A DNA stretch of 12,216 nucleotides from Goniomonas avonlea (taxonomy: Eukaryota > Cryptophyceae > Goniomonadida > Goniomonadaceae), in assembly GCA_003573635.1 (NCBI GenBank), contig QUTJ01031494.1, positions 1 through 12,216 on the forward strand, in the 5' to 3' direction. The stretch's first letter is position 1, and each line of letters starts with the position of its first letter. Positions 1 to 7,190 of the stretch are shown in pieces. The position numbers and the translations under genes were made by a program. The notes beneath the pieces were generated by a model that worked only from the letters and a program-made list of their open reading frames with translations, made no database searches and was not told where the DNA came from.

Positions 1-180
1 GTTGCCACCGTTGTTGTGGCAGTTATCACCCTGGCAGCCACCGTTGTTGCTGCCGCCGTTGTTGTTGCCGCCATTGTTGTGGCAGTTATCACCCTGGCAG
101 CCACCGTTGTTGTTGCCACCATTGTTGTTGCCGCCATTGTTGTTGCCGCCATTGTTGTTGCCACCATTGTTGTTGCAACA
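1..180 (-). repeat. Coding Asn/Gly-rich repeats
   Basis: In-frame NNNGG pentapeptide repeats (15 bp units, AACAAC-type codons) run through the propeller protein's tail, interrupted by two copies of a GGCQGDNCHNNGG module. Another coding repeat (GGGD, 12-bp units) lies at 499-555. The Cys pairs inside the modules suggest small disulphide-linked knots within a flexible linker. Confidence 0.85.
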
Positions 181-1806
181 GTGGTGGTTGCCATTGCACC
201 TGTTGTATCCTGAAACCATGGCGGCAATGTGGTCACAAAAGAACTTGGGGTCCACACCAGAATAATTGCCACCCTGTGCCTCGCACATGCCACCGAAGGT
301 GGCGTGCACCGACGCAGGCTCGAGCTTATGGAAGTCATGAATAGCGTCGGCCAAGAAGTCCTTGTGATCCGGTGGGGCACACTTGCGAAGTGGGAGAGCA
401 ACGGCGATGTTTCCAGCACAAATACCCTTAGTGACCTTCGCTGGCTCCAGCATGAACCTGCGGCAGCGACCATCAGGCTTGTTGCCGCCGCCGTTGTTGT
501 GGCCGTCGTCGCCGCCACCGTCGCCGCCACCGTCGCCGCCACCGTCGCCGCCACCGCATTTTTCCAAGAAAGAACGCAAGTGTTGTCTCTTGCCTTCCCT
601 CTCATTGGCGGGCAAGTTGGACAGATAGCCTGGGAAACATTCATTGTCATCGGTGATCCGGTTCAAGATGTCGTGGAAGCAGCTGCGGATCGTGTCAGCA
701 GGCCAAAAGAGGGGGGGGGGGGGACAAGGAACTAACCTGTGATCACAATGACTCTCGGGGGACTGAAGGACATCCCTCCAGTTTTTGCACGGCGTCTCCT
801 GGAACTTGTCGTCCATGCACTTCTCGTATTGCGGAGGTCCGCCATTGCCCGCGGGGACCGTTGGTGGCATGGTCGGAAGATTCACGAAGAAAAGCCCATG
901 GGGTGTTTCTTCCCCCGTAGACAGGGCTTCAAAATGGGTATTCTGAGTCAGGCTTGACACCTGATAGATCTTATTCTCATGCCGATGGGTCCACCAGACG
1001 ACACCGTGCAGCGAGTTGACAGCGAGGTAGTCGACGGCATCGCCTGCCACACTTGGTCCACTTTGCCACTTGTTGAGAGCTGCAGGGGTCGAAAAGTTCA
1101 CGTTCATGCGCTGGATCGCACCGTCGGAATTACTCGGTCTGTGCTCTGCGACGTAAAGGTACTTTCCAACTGGGTCGAGCGCGAGCCCATCGAAGTGATG
1201 CTGCTCTTGGTCGGGCCACGAAAATAACTCTTTGATGGATGATCCGTTCAGCGGGGTCTCCAGCAAAGCAGCCCGGGAGGAATTGGTGTGGACGCCCTCG
1301 CCTTTGGTTGTGAACCAGATCTTGTCCCTGTCAGCCCAGATGGAGATGCCAATCGGGAACTCGTCCGGCATCAACTGGGAAGCATTTACCACGGTGGTGA
1401 GGTTTTGCCCATCCAAACCGATCCGTCGCACGCTGCGAGTGCTGCGCTCGGTGAAGTAGAGGTGTTCCCTGCTCTCGTCGATGGCAAGGCGCTCGATGTC
1501 CCATTGGTTGTTCACCAGCACGTCGGACACATTCTGGGGAGTAGACACAGAAGCCCTCCTGATTGACGTGGAAGAGGACCAGTACATTGTTTCGTTCTTG
1601 GCATGAACCACAATGTCGGTCGCGTTCCCGGCGCCAGTGAGTACTTTGTACGAAGGCTGAGAGAACGAATACGAGCGATAAATGTTGCCATGATCAGTCA
1701 CCCAGAAGAGCTGCTGCTTTATATCAGAATTTTTATCGCCATGAGTCGCATCGCAGAGCTTCAGAGCGGCCCCGAGGACCAGCAAAAGAAGAATTCTCAT
1801 TGCCAT
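1..1806 (-). CDS. Secreted YWTD (LDLR class B-like) six-bladed beta-propeller protein with Cys-rich and Asn/Gly-repeat C-terminal region; 3' end outside window
   Basis: The reading frame is open from ATG 1806-1804 to the left edge (584 codons if the 54-nt intron at 683-736 is removed). The start has a hydrophobic leader (MRILLLLVLGAAL), so the product is probably secreted. Six YWTD-like strands are visible: LFWVTD (33-38), MYW (74-76), LYFTE (116-120), IWFTT (163-167), LYVAE (217-221), VWWTH (270-274). They lie 40-54 residues apart, as in the six-bladed propeller of LDL-receptor relatives. Many N-X-S/T sequons (for example N61, N71, N93) fit a glycoprotein. After residue 310 come a Cys-rich stretch, a GGGD-repeat linker, a second Cys-rich segment, and Asn/Gly repeats interleaved with two copies of GGCQGDNCHNNGG. 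There is no LDLR class A or EGF module in view. Propeller proteins of this type usually bind ligands at the cell surface or outside the cell; the ligand is unknown. The start context is good (G at -3, G at +4). The fold call is firm, the function open. Confidence 0.85.
   Translation of the reverse strand, partial: MAMRILLLLVLGAALKLCDATHGDKNSDIKQQLFWVTDHGNIYRSYSFSQPSYKVLTGAGNATDIVVHAKNETMYWSSSTSIRRASVSTPQNVSDVLVNNQWDIERLAIDESREHLYFTERSTRSVRRIGLDGQNLTTVVNASQLMPDEFPIGISIWADRDKIWFTTKGEGVHTNSSRAALLETPLNGSSIKELFSWPDQEQHHFDGLALDPVGKYLYVAEHRPSNSDGAIQRMNVNFSTPAALNKWQSGPSVAGDAVDYLAVNSLHGVVWWTHRHENKIYQVSSLTQNTHFEALSTGEETPHGLFFVNLPTMPPTVPAGNGGPPQYEKCMDDKFQETPCKNWRDVLQSPESHCDHRLVPCPPPPLFWPADTIRSCFHDILNRITDDNECFPGYLSNLPANEREGKRQHLRSFLEKCGGGDGGGDGGGDGGGDDGHNNGGGNKPDGRCRRFMLEPAKVTKGICAGNIAVALPLRKCAPPDHKDFLADAIHDFHKLEPASVHATFGGMCEAQGGNYSGVDPKFFCDHIAAMVSGYNRCNGNHHCCNNNGGNNNGGNNNGGNNNGGNNNGGCQGDNCHNNGGNNNGGSNNGGCQGDNCHNNGGN
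683..736 (-). other. 54-nt phase-2 intron in the propeller gene (in-frame, stop-free)
   Basis: On the minus strand the donor is CAG|GTTAGT, followed by a run of 13 C and TCTTTT. Then comes CTGAC, a good branch-point match, and the acceptor CCGCAG. Removal joins CAC AG to C TGC and places the Cys next to SHCDH. The length is 54 nt, divisible by three, and the intron has no stop, so unspliced mRNA would insert 18 residues rich in proline. Splicing is the better call because all three signals are present in the right order, but retention cannot be excluded from sequence. Confidence 0.7.
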
Positions 1807-2176
1807 GTCGCAACAGTCCCGTTCAAACTTTGCTCGTCTATCCGACTGCTGTGCCCGATCTGGCGGGATCTGGCCCCGCCTTCGAGCCACCATGACACCA
1901 CAAATTTCTTATCCGATCCCACCCGTCAGAGGTCACTTATCACGTCATCCTTGATCGGACAAAACTTGGAGCTGACATTACACGAGCCATATTTGACGAT
2001 ATGGAAGTGATTTGAAGTTTGATTACAATTACGCCGCTCTGGAATGGGCGTCTGCTCCACGGTGACAATGTTTGTGAGTTGGCAACTGACGCTGAAAAAA
2101 CGGCAGGCGGTGAGGTGTCGCAAGCGGACAAACCTGACTTTGTCAAACTTCGCTGCCCTAAAAAGTGAGTCTCGAG
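1807..2176. other. Upstream region of the propeller gene, no gene seen
   Basis: This stretch must hold the promoter and 5' UTR of the minus-strand propeller gene. I see no TATA box or other clear site. Overlapping open frames on both strands (for example minus 1926-2183) lack any recognisable domain and are not called. Confidence 0.4.
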
Positions 2177-2387
2177 CATCCAACGGCNTGTCTAGTTGGA
2201 TGTGAGGTGAGTTAGCGTGTCAGCTAACGGGAGTGCTAGCTTCGAAAACGACGTTTTGAGCGTGAAACGTCAGNGTCGTGCTGATAGTGTTATCAGCATA
2301 TTGATTTTATGCTGATGACGTATCAGCAGATAGGGTTTTGAATTGGGGATTCAAGAGTGCCGGCTCGCTTGATCCGGTGCTCTTGAA
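2177..2387 (+). repeat. Hairpin-chain element, copy 1
   Basis: This is a string of short hairpins. H1 is CATCCAAC/GTTGGATG around loop GGCNTGTCTA (2177-2202). H2 is GTTAGC/GCTAAC (2211-2228). Two hairpins follow, GCTGATA/TATCAGC (2280-2297) and TGCTGAT/ATCAGCA (2310-2328). The last is TTCAAGAG/CTCTTGAA with an inner CCGG/CCGG (2350-2387). Copy 2 has the same first and last hairpins in the same order. Two N bases lie inside. Function is unknown; it could be a mobile element or a structured transcript. Confidence 0.6.
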
Positions 2388-2529
2388 AACTGAGGCAACC
2401 GCATCGTGTTGCGGTTCTCGGTTGCTTGGTGTTAGCTCCACTTGGTGTTAACTCCAAACAACCATGCTCGTCTTCCTCTCTTTTTGGGCCAATTGTGCCT
2501 CTGCGCGCCTTTGGCTTCTTAATGATCGG

Positions 2530-2640
2530 TTTCTGGGTGGCTTGAATCCTCTGTGTGTGTGTGTGTGAGAGAGAGAGAGTTTATTCAAACATCCTGGAAA
2601 CCGCTGAGCGGCCAACAACACCCCCTGGGGGATTGGTCCA
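2530..2640 (-). repeat. tRNA-like (SINE-type) module, unit 2
   Basis: On the minus strand, TGGCCGCTCAGCGGT resembles a Pol III A box. It is followed by CT- and CA-dinucleotide runs and then GGATTCAAGCC, a loose B box. Unit 1 at 2690-2788 has the same order of parts and near-identical flanks of the A-box-like core (CCGCTCAGCGG, then TTTCCAGG or TTCCTGG). No full cloverleaf can be drawn. Confidence 0.4.
2552..2579. repeat. (TG)n(AG)n microsatellite
   Basis: Eight TG units followed directly by about six AG units. Similar short runs lie at 2721-2733 (GA), 2837-2851 (GT) and 4486-4499 (GA). Confidence 0.9.
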
Positions 2641-2689
2641 AGTGCAAACACCCTGAAAAAAGACCAGAAGAAAAGACTGCGGGCTTAGC

Positions 2690-2788
2690 GGCGGGGCTGG
2701 GATTCGAATCCACGTCACCCGAGAGAGAGAGAGGATTCAAGCCATCCAGGAACCGCTGAGCGGCCACAGCCCCGTGAGGGCCTGCCTG
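2690..2788 (-). repeat. tRNA-like (SINE-type) module, unit 1
   Basis: On the minus strand, TGGCCGCTCAGCGGT (A-box-like) is followed by a CT run and then GGATTCGAATCCC (B-box-like), followed by CAGCCCC. The T-stem pairs imperfectly, so it is not a working tRNA. A SINE head derived from a tRNA is the more likely reading. It is related to unit 2. Confidence 0.4.
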
Positions 2789-2940
2789 AAGGCATATGAG
2801 AGAAGAGAAGAAGAAAGAGAGAGGGAGAGGGGGGAAGTGTGTGTGTGTGTGTACGTGCGCACGCGCAGTGGCCAGGGGGCTCTTTCCACGGATTTGCATC
2901 CGACACAGTGTCTGTGTTGTATTGTTTGTGTTGTTGTGGT

Positions 2941-3008
2941 TTGCTTGTGTTGTGTGTCGTGGAACAAGCACAAGCAAGGGAGGTGAGACGGAGAGAGACC
3001 TCCCTTGC
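2941..3008. repeat. Two overlapping, competing hairpins
   Basis: TTGCTTGTG (2941-2949) can pair with CACAAGCAA (2969-2977). GCAAGGGAGGT (2974-2984) can pair perfectly with ACCTCCCTTGC (2998-3008). The two stems share GCAA, so only one can form at a time in a transcript. Confidence 0.6.
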
Positions 3009-3219
3009 ACAAGCAGGTGAGACGGAGAGGTGAGACGGGAGGCGCGGCACAGAAAGCAAGCAGCGGAGGCAAGAAGACGGCGAGAGCAAGTAACGCTAGT
3101 ACTTGAGTCACCAGTTACTCTCTCTAGAGCTAACCCTCACTCCGGTGCGCTTTGTTTTGCATTGTTTCACAATCAGAGCAAGCACGACACAACAAACACA
3201 CAATCACACAGATCCGGAG

Positions 3220-3398
3220 CTTCTAACGGCTTGTCTAGTTGGAAGCGAAGCGAGCTACCGTGTAAGCTAGCACTAGTAACTAGTTTTTTTTGCGCTGCGC
3301 TAGCACAGCTAGTGTGTGCTCTATCAGAGTCTATCTGAGATAGGAGATAGAGCTGTGATTCAAGTAGGTCCGATCGGCACGATCGGAGCTCTTGAATC
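3220..3398 (+). repeat. Hairpin-chain element, copy 2
   Basis: H1 is CTTCTAAC/GTTGGAAG around the loop GGCTTGTCTA (3220-3245). Next is a GCTA/TAGC stem. A nested hairpin follows, GCTCTATC/GATAGAGC with CTATC/GATAG inside (3318-3353). The end hairpin is GATTCAAG/CTTGAATC enclosing CCGATCG/CGATCGG (3357-3398). It resembles copy 1 in order and loop sequence, while the stem bases differ in paired fashion. Confidence 0.6.
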
Positions 3399-3568
3399 TG
3401 TGAAGTCACGCTCTGGGTGCGCGACAGGTTTTTGGTGTTGGCTTCAGTTTCACACACAACGAGCACGACACAATGGAGAGAAATCAGCACAAGGTCAAGT
3501 CAATCAGTTCCAAACGAGACCCAAAAGTGTGTCACGGCAATTGTCCAGCCAAAGTTCCCCTCACTAAA

Positions 3569-3600
3569 CATTCAACTAGACAAGCCGTTGAATGCTCCGA
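3569..3600 (-). repeat. Hairpin-chain element, head hairpin only (copy 3)
   Basis: On the minus strand, CATTCAAC/GTTGAATG encloses the same ten-base loop GGCTTGTCTA, again preceded by GGAG. Beyond the head the sequence does not clearly follow the other copies, so this is a fragment or a diverged copy. Confidence 0.6.
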
Positions 3601-3679
3601 GCCCGGCGGTGCCACCGCGAGCGGTGCAGCAGTGCACCTAGCACAGACAGTGCAGAGCGTAGACGATAGGCTCCTCAAG

Positions 3680-3801
3680 GGGGGCAACAGGTCAAACTGG
3701 TTACAATTTTCAAAAGATGTTCTAGTTATTGATTAGAACAGATAAGGATTGTGATCTTGATTGATTACAAAATTGTGTAACCAGTTTGAGCTGTCGCCCC
3801 C
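3680..3801. mobile_element. 122-bp foldback / MITE-like inverted-repeat element
   Basis: The left arm at 3680-3710 (GGGGGCAACAG, then TCAAACTGGTTACA and ATTTT) is matched by the right arm at 3769-3801 in reverse complement. There are two mismatches and one 2-nt insertion over about 31 bp. The AT-rich centre holds a further hairpin, GTTCTA/TAGAAC (3720-3740). No convincing target-site duplication is visible at the borders, so mobility is inferred only from the terminal inverted repeats. Confidence 0.5.
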
Positions 3802-3916
3802 GGAATTTAGTGTTTGACATAGCGCGGAGTGACGGCGAGGCGAGCGGAGGCGGGAGAGAGGCGTAGGCTCGCGATTCTCGCGAAGAAGACGAGATGTGGT
3901 CGGGTCAGGGGGCGAT

Positions 3917-4020
3917 GGGCTCGCCGAGCCCAGGAACCAGGAGCACTTAGATGCGATCGAGGTGGGTGTCTCACGATCAAGGAGAGTCCGACAACGACTC
4001 GCTCGTGTCGCAGACTCTCC
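3917..4020. repeat. Strong hairpins upstream of 4025
   Basis: GGGCTCG/CGAGCCC closes on one base at 3917-3931. A 16-bp stem lies at 3981-4020: GGAGAGTC/GACTCTCC, then CGACA/TGTCG, then CGA/TCG around loop CTCGC, with a CA bulge on one side and a single A on the other. No gene signals accompany them. Confidence 0.6.
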
Positions 4021-4121
4021 GTAGATGGAAACATGAACTGTGAGTCCGTGTGTCGGTACTGTCAAGGGGTTCAAGTACGTGGATGAGTTGGAGCAGCGAC
4101 AGAAGATCTGGAGCTAAGGAC

Positions 4122-4195
4122 GAAGCTGCAGGTCCCGTGCGATTGGGATCGGTGTTTTCCTTTTTCAATAAATCCAAATTGGAGATCTGGAGCCA
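4122..4195 (+). repeat. AAGCTGCAGGTCCCGT repeat with AATAAA, copy 1
   Basis: Shares GAAGCTGCAGGTCCCGT, GATTGGGAT and TTTTTCAATAAAT with 4582-4650. The AATAAA (4167-4172) in each copy could act as a poly(A) signal, so these may be 3' ends of a repeated transcript, but no body sequence is recognised. Confidence 0.5.
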
Positions 4196-4284
4196 AGGAG
4201 TCGACAAGGCCTCTAAGGCCAAGACGAGGGGCAGAGCAAGTGCGAAGACCGCGAGTGGGGGTGGAGCGAGTGCGAAGGGCGGAG

Positions 4285-4374
4285 AGGGTAGCAGGGCACT
4301 CGGGTCGAGGCCCGATGTCCCTCGCTGCCACCCACGAGCTCGGCTGCAGTCTTGCATCCAACACTGTGTCTGTG
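4285..4374 (+). repeat. Hairpin-bearing direct repeat, copy A
   Basis: The stem GGTAGC/GCTGCC with AGGG/CCCT encloses GTCGAGG. It is followed by CCACGAGCTCGG and TTGCATCCAACAC. Copy B at 4914-4999 has the same parts, with GGGTAG/CTACCC as the outer stem. The tail (TTGCATCC and GTGTCTGTG) also occurs at 2894-2916. Confidence 0.6.
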
Positions 4375-4581
4375 TCAGGGGGGGGCAGGGGTGTGCTTCT
4401 TACTTGTTTGTTTGCTGTGCAATGAGGGAATTGCAGAAACGGAACAACAGCCACACAGTGATGAACAACCCAACCACACAGTGGGGGAGAGAGAGAGAGG
4501 GGGAGTGTGGGACGGAGTGAGAGTAGTGAAGTAGCTAGAGTGCAAGCATTAGCACATAGCTCTACTTCCTGTCTACCAGCG

Positions 4582-4650
4582 GGAAGCTGCAGGTCCCGTT
4601 TGATTGGGATTGTGTTCAACTTTTTCAATAAATTTCGAATTTGGTCCTGC
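4582..4650 (+). repeat. AAGCTGCAGGTCCCGT repeat with AATAAA, copy 2
   Basis: Second copy of the repeat at 4122-4195, diverged mainly between GATTGGGAT and TTTTTCAATAAAT and after AATAAAT. The copies lie about 460 bp apart in the same orientation. Confidence 0.5.
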
Positions 4651-4769
4651 GCTAGCACGTAGCTGACTCCAAGTGTTAGCAAGTAGCTTACTCTAGCTCC
4701 AGTTTCACGTGTGCTTGTGTGTGAAACTCGTTCTCCTGTTCACTTTCAAGTTTGGGTCGGGGTGTGTGG

Positions 4770-4790
4770 GTCAACACTGTCAGTGTTGAC
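4770..4790. repeat. 21-bp near-perfect palindrome
   Basis: GTCAACACTG, one T, then CAGTGTTGAC: ten base pairs per arm. Such a site could bind a dimeric regulator or be a structural relic. No gene start is close to it. Confidence 0.75.
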
Positions 4791-4913
4791 AGCGAATGGC
4801 CGTACTGAGTGGTTGACGGAACTGAATGCATGAACTTTTTTTGCTTTGCACGCTCGTGTCTGGAGAATTCAATATTTTTCCTGTTGTTCGGCTCCGCGTA
4901 GCAGGGAGAAATG

Positions 4914-4999
4914 AGGGTAGAGGGCACTCAGGTCGAGCGATGTCCCTCCCTGCTACCCACGAGCTCGGCCATAGCCTTGCATCCAACACGGCGTCTGTG
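4914..4999 (+). repeat. Hairpin-bearing direct repeat, copy B
   Basis: The outer stem GGGTAG (4915-4920)/CTACCC (4953-4958) is in the same place as in copy A. An upstream GTAGCAGGGA (4898-4907) can pair perfectly with TCCCTGCTAC (4947-4956), so two folds compete. Confidence 0.6.
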
Positions 5000-5152
5000 C
5001 GCTCGCTGCTCGAGTACCCTCGCATCCTGGACTGCATAGAGGAGCTCGCTGTCGCTCTGGCGCAAGGGAGGTGGTTTGCAACAAGGTTCGGTTTGGGGGT
5101 GAGGATGTTGGACCAAGGGGGGGGGCGTGCGGTGGCGCTGTGTGTGGGGGAG

Positions 5153-5172
5153 GGTGTCAAACCTTTGACACC
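5153..5172. repeat. 20-bp palindrome
   Basis: GGTGTCAAA, CC, then TTTGACACC: nine base pairs per arm, next to G-rich DNA. No gene is adjacent. Confidence 0.75.
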
Positions 5173-5560
5173 ACACCTCCTCCGAAACACTCACCTGTCT
5201 GTCATCATTGGATCCTGCGAACGGACTCTCAGCCCGGGCTGTTGTAATCACCGCAATCACCACACGTCCTAATTGCACTGGAACCAATATTTTATTCAGA
5301 TTTCGGGACCCTGTGACGTCTGATAAGTCCATCGTCTCGGTTTGATGGGGAGACCCCTTCCGTCCTCGACAACGGGGTTACACGCGCACGGACGACACAG
5401 TGGTCTGACACTCCGTCGCACGGGAGCACGGTGGCATCACTGACCTCAGCACTGAAACCCACCACATGGTCTGCAACTGTGTGACCTCTTGTTTTGCGCT
5501 GCGGGCTCGGGTTACAGGCACACACGCCCATGGCGGATCTATGGTGGATAATCGGCCAAA
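5173..5560. other. Non-coding stretch without recognised features
   Basis: I see no domain-bearing frame, RNA gene or repeat family here. Open frames on both strands overlap and are of the low-complexity kind. Confidence 0.5.
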
Positions 5561-5815
5561 TGAGCACACACACTCATGCGCCACACCAACGAGCCCATCC
5601 GCGCTCATGAGCCACGGGCACACACACATGCACCCACGCGCACCCATGTGCACATGCACACGCACGCACACACGCACGCACCCAAGAGCCCACACGCAAC
5701 CCACGCACGCGCATGCTCGCACACACGCATGCACACGCACGCATGGACCCCGCGCGCACATGCACGCGCGGTCATGCGCCACGTTCATTACGTACACGCT
5801 CATGTGCCACACGCA
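5561..5815. repeat. CA-rich degenerate microsatellite
   Basis: Alternating CACACG, CACGCA and CATGCA blocks run for about 250 bp, with several ACGCGC and CATG islands. Alternating purine-pyrimidine DNA of this sort can adopt Z-DNA. The His/Thr-rich open frames across it (for example plus 5466-5885) are products of the repeat. Confidence 0.85.
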
Positions 5816-6069
5816 CGCTGAAAGGGCGGCGAGACGGGTCACTGATGACACCTTTTTGGGAGTGTCGACCAATGACGAGAAATAGTTAGCTCAGGAATGC
5901 GAACGTGCAGTCAGAGCTTGTGTTCATGCACGCCCGTGCGTGGGTGCATGAGTGTGTTTGTGCAAGTGCGCGCCGTGGACACACACAGGGGTACACACGC
6001 ACCCACAACGCGAGCAACATATGCGTGTTTTACGCAGGAAAACCCTTGGTGATCGGATACGAGAAATTT

Positions 6070-6177
6070 GACACTTCCTCAGAGTGAAGAATTCCACCAG
6101 AATTCAAGCAACAACATAATTCCGACGTGAGAATGCAGACACTTCCTCGGAGTGAAGAATTCACCACCAGAATTCAC
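6070..6177 (+). repeat. Direct repeat pair
   Basis: GACACTTCCTC(A/G)GAGTGAAGAATTC followed by ACCAGAATTCA occurs at 6070-6107 and again at 6138-6177. The second copy has a 2-nt insertion. The period is 68 bp and the spacer is unrelated. Confidence 0.75.
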
Positions 6178-6621
6178 CAAATTCACCATGTCACCCTTAA
6201 GGTCGCTGCCCCCGATCGACGGATCAGTGGCTCCTCGGACACTCTCACTCACTCTCGCTCAAAACATTACCTCGCTTGAAGCTAGGTTCGACCACGTGGC
6301 TTCTGGACCTGCGAAGCCTCGGAGCGTCGAGCGGGGCCCGTTAAGATCCCCAGCCACAACCGCACACCCACCAGCAGACAACTGCTGGACCTGGGCGGGT
6401 GACTGTTAGAGCGGCACTTATCTTAATCTGCTTTGATCTGATCTTAGCTGATCTATCGCTCACACAGAAGTAAGCTAGTGCAAATCATACGAGCAACTGC
6501 TCAACATTTGGATCATCTCCAAACGACTGGAAACAGTACAATGGTGGTGACGGTTGACACCGCTGGGACGACCACACGGGTCGTCATCCAGCGACAACAC
6601 AGAGATAAGACACGGACCCGA

Positions 6622-6902
6622 TCTCGCAGAGGCTCCAGATTGCTTGCGTCAATTTGCGAGACATGTTCAACAACGTCCTTCCCACTTGCGCCAGCCTTAT
6701 CTTATCCCATCGTCATCTCATCTCTCCCCTATGATCCTATCTGAACTCCTGCAACACCAGCCAGCTGCCAGAACACAGCAGGAAGCTCAACTGCAAAACA
6801 CACGAGCAGCACACCCGGTTTCGCAGAGGCTCCAAATTTGTCGCAGTCGAGTGGCGAGACACCACAGTGTTGAACACGTGAACGTCCTTCCCCACTCGCA
6901 CC
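6622..6902 (+). repeat. Dispersed direct repeat pair (6622-6692 and 6819-6902)
   Basis: Both copies run TCGCAGAGGCTCCA..., then a TTGCG/GTGGCGAGAC segment, then GTTCAAC or GTTGAAC, and AACGTCCTTCCC with a following ACT(T/C)GC. They diverge in the middle by insertions. Origin unknown. Confidence 0.6.
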
Positions 6903-7098
6903 TGTGCCACGCAATGTTACAGACGCAGTTAGATATCTCCCTGCGCGTCTCTCTGCCTCGAATCGACGTCTATCTGAGAAGCGGAGCGCTAATCTAGCAC
7001 GACGTTTTTGGCTAACGAGAGACTTACACGAGCTTACCCTTCTTACTCAAGAAAGATCCGAACGAGAAAGATATTAATGACTCCTTTCCACGAGGAAG

Positions 7099-7190
7099 GG
7101 AAACTGACTGTCGCACTCGTACGCAGTCTCCGTTTCCGTGTCAGGAGGAGGTCTCACTGAACACCTCGACGATCCTTCCCCTCCCTGACA
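7099..7190. repeat. Pair of consecutive hairpins
   Basis: GGAAAC/GTTTCC with inner GACTG/CAGTC (7099-7137), then TGTCAGG/CCTGACA (7139-7190). A similar stem, CCGACACT/AGTGTCGG, lies at 7803-7835. These continue the hairpin-rich character of the whole gene-free region. Confidence 0.55.

Noticed and set aside
711-723. Frameshift at the 13-G run in the propeller gene
   Set aside because: The frame is continuous through the run as given, and the run lies inside the likely intron.
2-735. Plus-strand open frames rich in Leu/Pro/Val/Ala
   Set aside because: They are antisense shadows of the Asn/Gly and Gly/Asp repeats of the minus-strand propeller gene.
1926-2183. Minus-strand gene of about 80 residues upstream of the propeller gene
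   Set aside because: Two overlapping frames are open, neither has a domain or splice support, and one ends in a hairpin of the repeat element.
2262-2345. Hammerhead ribozyme (CTGATGA and GAAAC present)
   Set aside because: The core blocks are in the wrong order and the stems needed between them are missing.
2690-2725. A functional tRNA gene at GGATTCGAATCC
   Set aside because: T-stem pairing is incomplete and no cloverleaf with anticodon and acceptor stems can be formed; kept only as tRNA-like repeat.
5378-5885. Cys/Val/His/Thr-rich open frames on both strands
   Set aside because: They come from CA-rich microsatellite DNA with no domain.
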